DNA of 64,000 bases from CAVSVP01 sp963731125 (GCA_963731125.1 CAVSVP010000009.1:682001-746000), one strand, 5' to 3'. Shown: positions 1 to 9,828, numbered from the stretch's first letter. Made by a program: numbers and translations. Notes: generated by a model from the letters alone, not told the origin.

Positions 1-1
1 C

Positions 2-270
2 GCCCGCTCTTGTAGTCTGAGTGCGGTGGCCGGCCTCTTGGGGCCACTGCTGGGGCAGTCCGTCAACACCGTGCGGGAGCGGCTGCGCGATACCTATCGC
101 GAGGCCACCGCCAAAGCCGGCCAGCAGCGGGCCGAGCTAGAGGTGAGCACCATGTAGGCGCCGTGGCTGAGCTGGGTGCTGGCGGGGTGGTGCGGACAGC
201 AATTGGCCGTCGCGCTCGATGCCACGACGCTGGGCCAGCGTTTTGTGGTGCTGGCGGTTAGCGTACTGTA
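2..270 (+). pseudogene. IS4-like DDE transposase fragment, 5' and 3' truncated
   Basis: Frame 2 reads as a DDE transposase segment ending with the motif VALDATTLGQRFVVLAVSVL, which holds the first catalytic Asp region of IS4-like enzymes. It enters from outside the window, has an in-frame TAG at 155-157 (right after STM, where the sequence continues APWLSWVLAG), and is cut at 270 where the IS630 element begins. The stop and the truncation make it non-functional. Family assignment rests on the motif alone. Confidence 0.6.
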
Positions 271-338
271 AGTAGTCGGCCATAAGTATTTTAACAAAAG
301 CAAAAATGAGGTAAACTTATTCTATTTTAGAGTCCCAT

Positions 339-1751
339 CATCCGTCACAAGTTAAGAGATTTTTGGAGTTGTCAAGAGGTAGAATAGCGAATTTTTGATG
401 AAACGGATAACGGCCTGCTGAGAAATGAGCCAAGCGAAGAAGCCGCGTAACGCGGACCCTGTGCGGCGCAAGAATGCGCCGCTGGTGAGCAATGAAGTCA
501 TCGAGGAGCGGTTGAGGTTGTTGCTGAAGCCGGCCATCCTCGGCCAACAAGGTTATGCCCGGCTGTTGGGGCTGCGCGAGCGGATCTTGAGTTTTCCGGT
601 GATGGTGGCGGCGGGGTTGACGCTATTGTGGCGCCAGGTGCCGTCGGTGTGTGAACTGACGCGGATGTTGGCGCGCGAGGATTGTCTGTGGGCGGGGCGG
701 GTGAAAGTCACGCAACAGGCGCTGAACCAGCGGTTTTTGAGCTTTCCGGCGGAGTTGTTTCACCGGGTATTGATGGCGCTGTTGCCGCGCCTGCAGCGCC
801 GCTGGGCCGAGCGGAGCCGGCCGCTGCCGGCGGCGGTGGGGCGAGCGCGGGAGTTGTTTCGGGAAGTGCTGGTGGTTGACGGCTCGACGTTGGAGGCATT
901 GTTTCGCAAGCTCAAGGCGTTGGAGGAGCTGGCGCCGGGGACGTTGGCGGGTAAGATCTGTACGGTGATCGACTTGGCCAGTCGCTTACCGCGTTATGTG
1001 TGGTTCACCGACGTGGCGCAAGCGCACGATACGAACTTCCTGGCGCGGGTGTTGAAGGTCTCGCATCAAGGGACGTTGTGGATCTTCGACAGGGGCTTTT
1101 ACGACTTCGGTTTCTTCGAGCAAGTCATCGACCGAGGGGCGGCCTGGATCACCCGCAGCAAGTCCAATCTCGCCTACCGCGTGTCGCAGATCCTGGAACA
1201 GAACGATTTCATCCGCGATCGACTGGTGTCCATCGAGGGCTGCCGCCATCCGCTGCGGTTGGTCGAAATGCGCTTCGAACGACAATGGTATCGCTATTTA
1301 ACCAGTGTGGTGGATCCGACAGTGTTGCCGGCCGAAATCGTGGCGGACCTATATCGGCGGCGCTGGCGAATCGAAGAAGCGTTTTTCATTGTCAAGCGGG
1401 TGCTGAACCTGGCGTACCTGTGGACCGGCTCGGAGAACGGCGTGTTGCTGCAGGTGTGGAGCACGTGGTTGTTCTTTGCGGTGCTGGTCGATCTGGGCGA
1501 CGCGGTGGCCGAGGAGCTGCGCATCGAGTTCGATCAAATTTCGCTGGAGATGCTGATCCGCGGGCTTTACCACTTCTCTGTAGCCTACCAGAACGGGCTG
1601 GCCGATGACCCGGTTAAATACTTTGCGGCGCCGGAAAATCAGGATCTCGGGGTGGTCAAGCGCCGGCGCAAAAAACGGCTGCCAAGGGCGGATCCCCCAC
1701 CGCTGGATGACGACTTGACAATGTTAGATTTTGCTTAACTTGTGAGGAATG
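339..1751 (+). mobile_element. IS4-family element nested in IS630 copy 1
   Basis: The element is bounded by imperfect inverted repeats catccgtcacaagttaag (339) and the complement of cattcctcacaagttaag (ending 1751). The 8-bp sequence agtcccat is duplicated at 331-338 and 1752-1759. The empty target is visible in the uninterrupted IS630 copy 3 near 45301, which has agtcccat once. Length 1413 bp with one transposase gene. Confidence 0.93.
425..1738 (+). CDS. IS4-family transposase
   Basis: This 437-residue DDE transposase catalyses cut-and-paste movement of the surrounding IS4 element. The catalytic carboxylates appear as VVDGS (about residue 152), FDRGFYDF (about 221) and the YREK-like YRRRWRIEEAF (about 313), in the order and spacing expected for the IS4 family. 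The N-terminal region is basic and probably binds the ends. The frame is open throughout and the element has intact ends, so it may be active. It lies 86 bp inside the left end and stops 13 bp before the right end. Confidence 0.9.
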   Translation: MSQAKKPRNADPVRRKNAPLVSNEVIEERLRLLLKPAILGQQGYARLLGLRERILSFPVMVAAGLTLLWRQVPSVCELTRMLAREDCLWAGRVKVTQQALNQRFLSFPAELFHRVLMALLPRLQRRWAERSRPLPAAVGRARELFREVLVVDGSTLEALFRKLKALEELAPGTLAGKICTVIDLASRLPRYVWFTDVAQAHDTNFLARVLKVSHQGTLWIFDRGFYDFGFFEQVIDRGAAWITRSKSNLAYRVSQILEQNDFIRDRLVSIEGCRHPLRLVEMRFERQWYRYLTSVVDPTVLPAEIVADLYRRRWRIEEAFFIVKRVLNLAYLWTGSENGVLLQVWSTWLFFAVLVDLGDAVAEELRIEFDQISLEMLIRGLYHFSVAYQNGLADDPVKYFAAPENQDLGVVKRRRKKRLPRADPPPLDDDLTMLDFA

Positions 1752-1777
1752 AGTCCCATTGTTGTGATAGGCCACTG

Positions 1778-2776
1778 ATGCTATTGGTAACCCCCCTGAG
1801 CGAGCCCGAGAAGGTGACGCTACAAGAGATGCACCAACACCACCCGTTTCATTGGACACGGATGCGCGCGCATGCGATTTTGCTGAGTGCGTCGGGTTAT
1901 CGGGTTCAAGCGATCGCGGCGATCTATGGGGTGTGTCGCCAGACGGTCTCAAGTTGGCTGAAAGCGTGGGCACGTCGGGGGTTAGTGGGGTTACTGGATC
2001 AAGCGCGCAGTGGTCGGCCGCGCAAACTCAGCGCCGCGGAAGCAGCGCAGGTGCTGGCGTGGCTGGAAGCGGAGCCGCGCTCCATCAAGCGGGTGCTGGC
2101 GGCGTTAGAGAAGCGCGGCGGGCGCCAGGTCAGTAGGAAGACGATGAAACGGTTGTGCCAACGGGCGGGGCTGGTGTGGAAGCGGGTGCGACAATCGCTC
2201 AAAGACAAGCGCGATCCCCAGGCGTTTGCCGCTTCGGTGGAACGGCTTGCCGAGCTGATTGAGCGCGAGGCGAGCGGGGCGATTGAGCGGTATTATTTTG
2301 ACGAGTCCGGCTTTACCCTCGTCCCGGCGATGGCTTACGCGTGGCAACCCCGCGGCGAGACGATCGAGTTACCGGCGTCCCATAGCCAGCGGCTCCATGT
2401 GCTCGGGTTTATGAATCGGGCCAGTGACGTGCATTCTTATGTCTTTGAAGGCACCATCGACACTGCGGTCGTGATCGCCTGCTTTGATGAATTTGCCAAG
2501 ACCCGAGAAAAACCCACCGTCGTGGTACTCGATAATGCCTCGCTCCATACCAGCGAAGCGTTTGAGGCAAATCGGGAACGTTGGCACGCTACCGGTCTGC
2601 AGCTAGAATTTCTCGCCCCGTATTCACCGGAATTAAATTTGATCGAAATCTTATGGCGCAAGATCAAATATGAATGGCTGCCCTTCTCGGCCTATGAATC
2701 CTTTTCCAGCCTCAGAGATGAGCTCTTTAAGATCCTGAGAAACATCGGCACTGAATACCAGATCGCATTCTCATAA
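1778..2776 (+). CDS. IS630-family transposase (copy 1)
   Basis: This 332-residue protein has an N-terminal helix-turn-helix region (IAAIYGVCRQTVSSWLKAWA), a winged part, and a DDE core: YYFDESGF, VVLDNASLH and APYSPELNLIEILWR. The start is the ATG at 1778, matching copy 3; the open frame extends upstream only into the nested IS4 end. It differs from copy 3 by two residues (V/M near SDxHSY and N/D near ILRxIG). The IS4 insertion separates it from its own left end and promoter region, so expression is doubtful although the reading frame is whole. Confidence 0.9.
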   Translation: MLLVTPLSEPEKVTLQEMHQHHPFHWTRMRAHAILLSASGYRVQAIAAIYGVCRQTVSSWLKAWARRGLVGLLDQARSGRPRKLSAAEAAQVLAWLEAEPRSIKRVLAALEKRGGRQVSRKTMKRLCQRAGLVWKRVRQSLKDKRDPQAFAASVERLAELIEREASGAIERYYFDESGFTLVPAMAYAWQPRGETIELPASHSQRLHVLGFMNRASDVHSYVFEGTIDTAVVIACFDEFAKTREKPTVVVLDNASLHTSEAFEANRERWHATGLQLEFLAPYSPELNLIEILWRKIKYEWLPFSAYESFSSLRDELFKILRNIGTEYQIAFS

Positions 2777-2838
2777 GAGATTAAAATACTTGTGATCGAT
2801 TACTTACTTTTGTTAAAACACTTATGGCCGACTACTTA

Positions 2839-2967
2839 GCGGGTACGGTGTTTACCATATTCGTGGTGCCGGTGGCTTATTATTGGTTGGCGCACTATAC
2901 GGGTTCTCCCAGTGACGTGCGCCGGCGGCTAGAGGCGGAGATGCAGCAAGAAGCTCAACATCGCTAA
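2839..2967 (+). pseudogene. C-terminal tail of an RND efflux pump inner-membrane subunit
   Basis: After the IS630 right end the frame reads AGTVFTIFVVPVAYYWLAHY and ends about 22 residues later at a TAA. This is the last transmembrane segment and cytoplasmic tail of AcrB/MexB-type RND transporters, where the GT(V/L)FT(L/I)FVVP motif is conserved. The other roughly 1,000 residues are absent: upstream of the IS630 there is only a transposase relic. The gene was lost to a deletion or rearrangement before or during IS630 arrival. Confidence 0.7.
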
Positions 2968-3021
2968 GCAGTTCATTCCCCTTTTTACACTGCCTCGCCA
3001 TTTGCGAGTGGCGGTTGGCAA

Positions 3022-4236
3022 CTACCCGTTTTTCCCCAGTTTACCCAACTTATGTAGTATGGTAACGAGCACGTCCGGTTCGCTAACGAACAATGCGCGA
3101 GGACAGACAGCACGGACTTTGTCTTTAAGTTCGTCTTTACGAGTCACAAAGGCAGCGTAAGTTTCTTTGGCAACATTCATCGCAGCGGCGACCATTGGCA
3201 CATCGGAGTTGGTATCCCCGCAGATCAAGCAGCTACCTTCAGCCATATGAAGACCCATGTCTTGATTCAGAAATTTAATCCCGTCGCCTTTGTCGAAATC
3301 CTTAGCACTCTCAGCATCCTCTCCGTCTTCAACGGTGAGGATGATTTCAATATCGAGCCCTGTATCTTCAATGCGAAAGAAAACGTAATTCGGATCGACG
3401 CTAGAAATGAGCTGCCTGACCGTATTGAGGAACTTCTCCGATTCTGTGTTAGGAATCGAGCGAGTGATATCTTGTCTGGCAACGGTAGTTTGGCCGAATT
3501 TAAACTGCAATCCTGACCCGATTAGGCCATACATTTCATATTCCGGCTGCTTCAGTAGCGTTGCCAATCTTGCATTCAGTTCGTCCAGCTTGGCCTGCTT
3601 TTCTTGCTCAATGGGGAAAACACGCCGCTGTCCTTCGGTGTTAAAATATTCACGTCCCTTGGAACCGGCGTAGATAAAGACCCGTGTGGGGCTAACGCTG
3701 ATATCGACAAGACCGATATTATCCAAAGGGGCTGACGTGAGGATAACCGAGTTTTCCGCAGCAGTTGTGGCAAAGCGGGTCAAGAATACCGCATTGTAAA
3801 CTGATTGCACTGAAGAGATATAACGTCCACAATAGTTGTTTACGGTGCCGTCGCGATCAGTGAGAAATGCCTTAAAGTGCACTCCTTGTAGAGCTTCAAT
3901 GCCCTGTTTTACTTGGAGATAAAAGTCTTCGTGTATGTCGCCTAGGTATCCTTCGAACTCATTCTCATCGTGCTCCAGAAAAAAAATATCCTTGTGGAGC
4001 TCGTTGATCTCGTAACTAAGATTAAGAGGTATCGTTTTATCTTGGCTAAGAGCCACACGATAAGCACCGCTTTCTTGTGGAATAGCCTGTAGAGAGTCGA
4101 GCGCATCGCGCAACGAATTGATGGCCTCAGCAGGTATGTCTTTGTTGTTTAAAATGTTTTTTGCTAACTGCCGGCGCACCCCGATAGTTGACAGCATCAG
4201 ATCGTAAAATTCTTGTAAAGTTTGGACCTTTTGCAC
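3022..4236 (-). CDS. HAD-superfamily phosphatase, trehalose-phosphatase-like
   Basis: The 404-residue protein has the HAD catalytic motifs in order: motif I FLTDRDGTVN (nucleophile Asp and acid/base Asp, about residue 123), motif II LTSAP (about 165), a lysine before KGDGIKFL, and motif IV CGDTNSDVPM. The layout, with a large cap between motifs II and III, resembles HAD-IIB enzymes such as sugar-phosphate phosphatases of the trehalose/glucosylglycerol type. The exact substrate cannot be told. The start is a GTG 7 bases after GGAGA. It is the last gene of the minus-strand polysaccharide block, 176 bp from the next gene, and could supply dephosphorylated sugars or an osmolyte. The first 110 residues are helical and have no motif I recognise. 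Confidence 0.75.
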   Translation of the reverse strand: MQKVQTLQEFYDLMLSTIGVRRQLAKNILNNKDIPAEAINSLRDALDSLQAIPQESGAYRVALSQDKTIPLNLSYEINELHKDIFFLEHDENEFEGYLGDIHEDFYLQVKQGIEALQGVHFKAFLTDRDGTVNNYCGRYISSVQSVYNAVFLTRFATTAAENSVILTSAPLDNIGLVDISVSPTRVFIYAGSKGREYFNTEGQRRVFPIEQEKQAKLDELNARLATLLKQPEYEMYGLIGSGLQFKFGQTTVARQDITRSIPNTESEKFLNTVRQLISSVDPNYVFFRIEDTGLDIEIILTVEDGEDAESAKDFDKGDGIKFLNQDMGLHMAEGSCLICGDTNSDVPMVAAAMNVAKETYAAFVTRKDELKDKVRAVCPRALFVSEPDVLVTILHKLGKLGKNG

Positions 4237-4412
4237 TAATTTCTCCGCCTTGGTGTTGAAATGGAACCATCAAAAAATTGTTAACCATTTCCTTAGCAAG
4301 TGTCCCCGAACAAGCAGATACATGAAATTTTGGAGTACTTGAAATGAGTTAACAAGACTCGTAAGGTCTTCCAAAGGCTGTGTTGCTATGATTATAGTCT
4401 TATAAGTAACAT

Positions 4413-5570
4413 TCACATCTTTAGAAAACTATCTGCAGCGTTAATTTTAGCTTCTTTAGTCTCAAAAACTTCAATTAATTTTTTTATACATTCTTCTAGC
4501 GAATAGTTTTCGATCGCAAACTGTTGCGCTTTTTTGCCGATTTCATTTCTGATATTATCGTCCTTGATTAGTGTAATCACTTGATCGCGCATAGTTTCAT
4601 AACTTTCATTAGCAAAGAAACCAATGCCTTTATACGTAAGCAACTTATCTGGATTTACCGCTAAGCTGACAACGGGCACTTGCCGCATCCACGCCTGCAC
4701 AAAAGTATGAGGAAATCCTTCATAAATACTTGTATTGACAAAGATGTGAGAATCATCTAGTAAGGAATTCACCTGTTCCTGAGTGCGTTGACCCAGATAA
4801 TTAAAATTTTTTAGCGCTGCCATTTCATTAATAAGTTTTTGATGGTAAATTTCGTCTAATTCCGATTTACCTATCATCATAAAACGAACATCTTTTAATG
4901 ACTGTAAGTCTTTAGCTAATCTAACGAAAATTTCTGGACGTTTCCAGACTTTTAGATTAGCAACCCAAACAATTTTGATAGGATTTTTTTTAAAAATTTT
5001 TTCCTTTGGAATAGGATGAAAGTTTGGAATAACAGCAGCAGCGGAACGACCATAGTTAGCCTTTAATAATTCATCTTGATGATTGGTTTGCGTAACAATA
5101 TTATGTGCACGCACAATACCATAATTGAGAAAAATTTTTTCTAAATAACGAAAAGGTAAATTAGCTGACACTTTCCACTCAAAGGGTGAAACATCCCAAT
5201 CGTGTTGAACTCTCCACACCATATTACAGTCACGTTTTTTAGCATAGTAAGTAGCGATTCCAGTGTATGCGCATCCAACAAGCTGGTAAATTACATCCGG
5301 TTTTATCTTTTTTAGTATTTTTAATAAACTTAATGCATCGAAAAAAAAACCATACCGCCTTAAACCGTTTCTGTCGGCAATCTTGATAAGCTTATAGTCA
5401 TCGGGCTGGGTTTTTATGTTAACAACTCGGCTTACTAGACAAAATATTTCGTAATGGTTATCCTTTTTAATAGTTTCAATTAACGTTTTTACTTCGTAAG
5501 GCGATCCACCCATTTTCACTGACCAGTGAGTTGGAACAATGATACATAATTTTTTTCTTTCTATGCTCAT
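4413..5570 (-). CDS. GT4-family glycosyltransferase
   Basis: The 385-residue protein fits a retaining GT-B glycosyltransferase of family 4. The N-terminal domain has the hydrophobic first strand LCIIVPTH and GGSPYEVKTL; the C-terminal domain has IVWVANLKVWKRPEIFVRLA (nucleotide-sugar domain start) and the donor-binding stretch VNTSIYEGFPHTFVQAWMRQVPVVS. The usual second Glu of the EX7E motif is Gln here (EGFPHTFVQ), which may reduce or alter activity. There is no signal peptide or membrane segment, so it acts on the cytoplasmic face on lipid-linked intermediates. The gene is AT-rich and is followed, on the same strand, by the HAD gene. Confidence 0.87.
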   Translation of the reverse strand: MSIERKKLCIIVPTHWSVKMGGSPYEVKTLIETIKKDNHYEIFCLVSRVVNIKTQPDDYKLIKIADRNGLRRYGFFFDALSLLKILKKIKPDVIYQLVGCAYTGIATYYAKKRDCNMVWRVQHDWDVSPFEWKVSANLPFRYLEKIFLNYGIVRAHNIVTQTNHQDELLKANYGRSAAAVIPNFHPIPKEKIFKKNPIKIVWVANLKVWKRPEIFVRLAKDLQSLKDVRFMMIGKSELDEIYHQKLINEMAALKNFNYLGQRTQEQVNSLLDDSHIFVNTSIYEGFPHTFVQAWMRQVPVVSLAVNPDKLLTYKGIGFFANESYETMRDQVITLIKDDNIRNEIGKKAQQFAIENYSLEECIKKLIEVFETKEAKINAADSFLKM

Positions 5571-5669
5571 AAAATTATCTTTTAAAATTTGTTATGCCAT
5601 CAACTACATACGACTTAATTTTCCTTAGCTTTTTCTTTAATCACAGCCGACATTTCTAAAAAAAGTTAT

Positions 5670-6500
5670 TTAAATTACACGAGCGTTTTCATGCCTTAAC
5701 GAATACAAAAAAGTAAGTTGATTCGCTTTTTCGTAAATTGATTTACAATTAGCCTCAATCGTATTTAATTGACTTTTTGGAAAACGATCGGCTTTGCTCA
5801 AACTACTACTGTTAATGTTTTTACAATATTTTTCATCAAAAGATAAATCAATAAATTCATAAATTTTTTTAAAAATTTTTTCTTTGCTATATACTAAATC
5901 ATCATAATTTATGACTAACAATTTCTGCTCATCAAAATGATAAACTATTTCAAATAGCTGTGACACTTTCCCATTGTATGCCAAACAAGCTCGACGAAGT
6001 GGACTGATAGTTATTAATCCATATTTCTGATAAAGATTTGTTTCATTCTTGCTAAGGAATGTAGTACCGCATGCTTTAAAAAGTTCATTTAAAGCAAATC
6101 TTTTCCAATTGTATAACATGGAGTAGACAACTGAAAAAGGATTTCTTAATACCCAAATAATTTTATAGTCACCAGAGTGATCAAAATATTCCTTATAACA
6201 TTCGTTTAAATAAGTTGTTTGGAAACAGTAACGCCCCACAGGTTTGTGTTCCACATAACCTGAGAGTATCAACGCCGCATCCAATTCATCATCATTTCCA
6301 AACCAATAATTGGTCATTCCTTCACTTTGGGTAATAGTACGTGCCAGTATTGTTGTGCCTGAGCGTTGGCAACCCGTTACCAAAATAGAATTGGGGAAGG
6401 CGTCTAGCCTTTTCAATAAATTACACCCGTTTGATCTTACTTCACGTGCAAATTTTCTCCAAGTATTTATACGGCAAGTGCGACTTTGTAAAACAAACAT
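5670..6500 (-). CDS. PAPS-dependent sulfotransferase family protein
   Basis: This 276-residue protein carries the PAPS-binding signatures of sulfotransferases: the 5'-phosphosulfate loop VTGCQRSGTT near residue 45 and the 3'-phosphate region IIWVLRNPFSVVYSM near residue 120. Such enzymes move sulfate from PAPS onto sugar or lipid hydroxyls. Its place between glycosyltransferase and polymerase genes points to polysaccharide sulfation. AGGA lies 8 bases before the ATG. It is a little shorter than many sulfotransferases but keeps both motifs. A second sulfotransferase lies at 17653-18531; the two are not close copies. Confidence 0.85.
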   Translation of the reverse strand: MFVLQSRTCRINTWRKFAREVRSNGCNLLKRLDAFPNSILVTGCQRSGTTILARTITQSEGMTNYWFGNDDELDAALILSGYVEHKPVGRYCFQTTYLNECYKEYFDHSGDYKIIWVLRNPFSVVYSMLYNWKRFALNELFKACGTTFLSKNETNLYQKYGLITISPLRRACLAYNGKVSQLFEIVYHFDEQKLLVINYDDLVYSKEKIFKKIYEFIDLSFDEKYCKNINSSSLSKADRFPKSQLNTIEANCKSIYEKANQLTFLYSLRHENARVI

Positions 6501-6683
6501 TATTGATGTCCTAATTTTTTATTCAGCTTATCAGTCTTTCTTTCAAATTATTTTTGATCGGAGAAACGATAGACTATTTTTCCAATCAGTATCACTCGAT
6601 TCAGTGCTATCACGTCCGAATTGAGCGCACTAATACCGAGGACATTTACCCCACTGACAGATGAACAGCGAACGGTATCTGAG

Positions 6684-8080
6684 CTACTTAGACAACTTAT
6701 ATAACTTTCTACCGTCGTTCGCTTGATGAATAAGCTCTGCCATTTTAAGGTTAGCATGTCGCAAAATAAAATCGACGAATTCTTCTTCTTTAAAGTTTTT
6801 ATACGCTTTCTGCATCTGTGGATCATCAAAACGATGTGGCTCAAAAAATACGGTATCAACGGTTAATTGTCCTAACCATTTAGTTAATCGATTATATTTA
6901 GCTTCCGTTTTAATAAAGTGATGCAATATATTCAATGCTAAGACAATATCGAATTTAGTATTTTTAAATGTCGAATTTTCAAACATATCAAATAAATCAC
7001 TATTTATTACTTTGAATGTTTTGTTTTCGGCAGCCCTTATCCTGTCCGCTGCAAGAGCTATATCCCTTAGTAGTTCAATTGCGTAGCAATCATAACCTAA
7101 CTCCTCGAATTTATGACAGAAATAACCAAGATTCGCACCAACATCGAGCAGTTTGCCACTTCTCTTTGAAACGTATGGCTTAATTGCAACAAAACGATCT
7201 TCACAACTATGAGCGGCAGGAAAATCATGTAAATCTGGATGCAAAGGTGGCTGATATAACAATCCAGCTTTACTCGCACCTCCAGTTCCTTTAGTCATGG
7301 ATAATAGAAGTTCCCGCAATTCTTGCCACTTCTCATGCCTAACTAGTACTTTCACAGGCACAAGGTTTAACCCTAATATTTGGGCTATTGCTAATCTATG
7401 TCTACCATCCTGAAATAAATATTCACCATTACGCCCTATATTTACAGTTATTTCACTACTCATTATTTTGTGCTTCGACAGAGATTCTGTATCATCACTC
7501 TCTATTGAGACATCACTATTAAGTCTATAACCGTTCTCCTTAATACTATTTATAAGCATATCAATATACTGACATCTCTGAATAAGTTCTTCTCTATTTC
7601 TGCACTTCCACAGAAAGTCTCCAGCCTCGATTCGCCCCAACGTATTCTTAAAAAAATCTGTTTTTTCCCATGCGACTTTCTTGTTTATACGTAACTTTAT
7701 AGCCTTATATATGTAAAGCTCTGAAAACTTATAGCCCGATATGTCCCAATCACCACCGTATATTTTTCCTTTGTCTCTATGTCGGTCAAAAACTTGGCCT
7801 CTGAACGACTGGTTTTTAATTCTCTCATCTGTTTTTTTTTAAATTCTTTTCTATCGCCACTACAGTAGTTCGTGTAGTAGACAATTCGTTTTGGATCAAT
7901 CCAATATATGCTTTCAGGATCAGGTATAAAATGATTACCCATTAAAATACGGGCTTGTACCCCATACCGTCTTCTCAAGAATATCACTTTACGATACAAA
8001 CTCTTAAGGCCAGCTCCTTTGCGAGGCGACTTATCTATAATTGCTGTCACTAGCAATTTCCAATTCACTTGATTTGCCAT
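6684..8080 (-). pseudogene. ParB-like/SAM-methyltransferase fusion, one frameshift
   Basis: Two open frames are parts of one gene. The 5' part (8080 to about 7790) encodes a basic N-terminus ending DPKRIVYYTNYC...SEAKFLTD; shifting one base near 7785 gives RHRDKGKIYGGDWDISGYKF, which joins WEKTDFFKNTL and the downstream frame from 7640. The join restores the order GDWD, WExT, RCQYIDMLI and DGRHRLAIAQILG, a ParB/sulfiredoxin-like nucleotide-binding module. It is followed by a Rossmann methyltransferase with LLDVGANLGYFCHKFEELG (SAM-binding glycine loop), an acidic loop and FDIVLALNILHH. Full length would be about 465 residues. Such fusions occur in surface-polysaccharide clusters, probably modifying sugars or lipids. 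As the sequence stands, no full-length protein is made. Confidence 0.7.
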
Positions 8081-8206
8081 TATGAAATTTTCGTCTCGTA
8101 AACAGAAGTTATAATTTGCCGTTCGCCTATTTTTTTCCCAGTTCGGAAAAATCCCCCACCAGCCGTGTAAATATCAACGGTGATAGACCAAACAAGGCGA
8201 AGATGG

Positions 8207-8260
8207 GGGGTGTCCTAATTTTGGAGAATCACGTGGGTTCATGTCAAACTTAAGGCCCAT
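8207..8260. repeat. Relic of an IS1-family terminus in a 410-bp intergenic gap
   Basis: About 53 bases beginning ggggtgtcctaattttgg match, with few differences, the right terminus of the IS1 element at 38886-39745 read from its outer end. No transposase accompanies it. The rest of 8081-8490 holds no open frame or motif I can identify. The relic shows that an IS1 of this type once touched the polysaccharide block. Confidence 0.65.
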
Positions 8261-8490
8261 CTCAGGTAACTGTTCACTGGATATTTAGCGGTTTATCGTC
8301 AAGAAGTCCTTGCCAAGCAATGCAGAAACCGGTCACTATGCGTGCATGTTAGATCTCGACCTCAACGACAGCCCGCCTCAGCAGAAGTTGCTGGCCGAAG
8401 CGTAGCAGACCATTGAGGTGATAACCTTAGTGACGGGTTCACCGAATATTTACAATTCGTTTGTATGTGTCGGAATCTAAGTAATTCTTC

Positions 8491-9828
8491 TTAAATCTTT
8501 TTTTGGTAATTTTCCAAGCGGTATCTGGAAGCAGCAACATATCCAGAAAAATACCAAAATAAATAACCTAGGACATTGAATACTATTATGTTTTTATAAA
8601 AAAGTGTAATGAATGTCATTACTACAATTGTAATCCATCCTAATGCAAATGTGCCAGATAGACCATCTTCATTTGCTATTAAGTAGCGTGCGTCACTAAA
8701 TACGAAGTAAAGAAAAATTAATGATAAAAATACACCAATTAAGCCGGTTTCCCAAAGCAATAAACTTAATGCGGTTCTTCCAGCACTAAATTTTTCTTGG
8801 TACGCAGCATATTTCCCCTGAAACTGTTGAAAAAAAGAATTTGAAACATTACCAATACCTAAACCAAAAAGAAGTCTAAAATAATCATAATAATTAGATA
8901 AGACCCTGATGGGAAGTAAAAAACTGTCTACCCTACCAACTCTATCAGTTGTTCCTACTTTGCCATCAATCAATCCAGATTTACCTTGATTAACGTACAC
9001 TTTGCCAGTTGCGGCCCCACCGTATAGATAATGTTCAATTTTACTTGATGACATGAAGAAATCAGCAATTTCGTAATTTTCGCCGTAAAGTTTGTCGTAT
9101 ACAAAAGCGAAGGTTATGACAGATATTATTCCCACTGAAAAAATCACCATAAGTTGCTTAGAATTAGATAAATTGTTTCGAACAAATATCAATGTAATAA
9201 TGATGGCAACTGGAAAAAGAACCAGCGTTCCTTTTGTTTCATTTAAAGTTGTAGGAATAAATAGAAGGAGACATAGTATTGAAAAAGGAAAAGAACCAGT
9301 AATTTTTTTTCTTAGGAAAAAAGCTATAAGTACAGTAATTACCGATATTAGATATATTGAAAGCACTGAAGAGATCATAAGTGTGCCAGTAATTAAATCA
9401 GGATGAAGATTCTTAAATTGAACAAATCTCTGAAATAAAACTATCGGAACCTGCATTATTGCCAGTATTAACAAAAAAATTAATTGGTTTTTAATCTGCT
9501 CATTTGTAAAGGGATGTATTGCGGGAAGCAAAAAAAATGGAAAAAATTTTAAATAGTTACGAATCCCAGTAAAAGTTGTTCCAGGAGAAACAACATTATA
9601 AATTATACTAATAAAAATACTGGTAGCAAATAATGTAAACAGAATAACATATTTTTTTTTAATGTATATTATCTTGTTAGACGAAAAGGAAAGTATTATT
9701 AAAACAGTTACAAAGACAGAAAGCAATTCAGGCAACCATGTAATAAATCGACCTGCAAATGACAAATCCATTGAAATATAATCTAAAGTAAATACAGAAA
9801 GAAATAATAGATAAGGTATCTTATTCAT
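8491..9828 (-). CDS. Wzy/O-antigen-ligase-like polysaccharide polymerase
   Basis: The 445-residue protein is hydrophobic with roughly ten to twelve predicted membrane segments, including LLFLSVFTLDYI at the start and YVILFTLFATSIFISIIY. A long polar loop (about residues 260-350, with TTDRVGRVDSFLLPIRVL and LLFGLGIGNVSNSFF) lies between late helices. The large loop followed by GLG and ETGLIGVFLSLIFLYF is the arrangement of Wzy polymerases and O-antigen ligases in the inner membrane, which join lipid-linked repeat units in the periplasm. Sequence alone does not separate polymerase from ligase. It lies in the middle of the minus-strand polysaccharide genes. Confidence 0.75.
   Translation of the reverse strand: MNKIPYLLFLSVFTLDYISMDLSFAGRFITWLPELLSVFVTVLIILSFSSNKIIYIKKKYVILFTLFATSIFISIIYNVVSPGTTFTGIRNYLKFFPFFLLPAIHPFTNEQIKNQLIFLLILAIMQVPIVLFQRFVQFKNLHPDLITGTLMISSVLSIYLISVITVLIAFFLRKKITGSFPFSILCLLLFIPTTLNETKGTLVLFPVAIIITLIFVRNNLSNSKQLMVIFSVGIISVITFAFVYDKLYGENYEIADFFMSSSKIEHYLYGGAATGKVYVNQGKSGLIDGKVGTTDRVGRVDSFLLPIRVLSNYYDYFRLLFGLGIGNVSNSFFQQFQGKYAAYQEKFSAGRTALSLLLWETGLIGVFLSLIFLYFVFSDARYLIANEDGLSGTFALGWITIVVMTFITLFYKNIIVFNVLGYLFWYFSGYVAASRYRLENYQKKI

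Larger units (their letters stand above)
271..2836 (+). mobile_element. IS630-family element, copy 1, interrupted by an IS4 element
   Basis: Terminal inverted repeats start agtagtcggccataag at 271 and end with the complement at 2836, with TA on both sides (269-270, 2837-2838), the target duplication expected for IS630/Tc1-like elements. Subtracting the nested IS4 and its duplication leaves about 1.14 kb, equal to copy 2 at 18836-19978. The right end carries two tandem versions of the terminal repeat (2786-2809 and 2814-2836). Upstream is a transposase relic and downstream an RND pump tail, so the element sits at an already rearranged junction. Confidence 0.9.
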
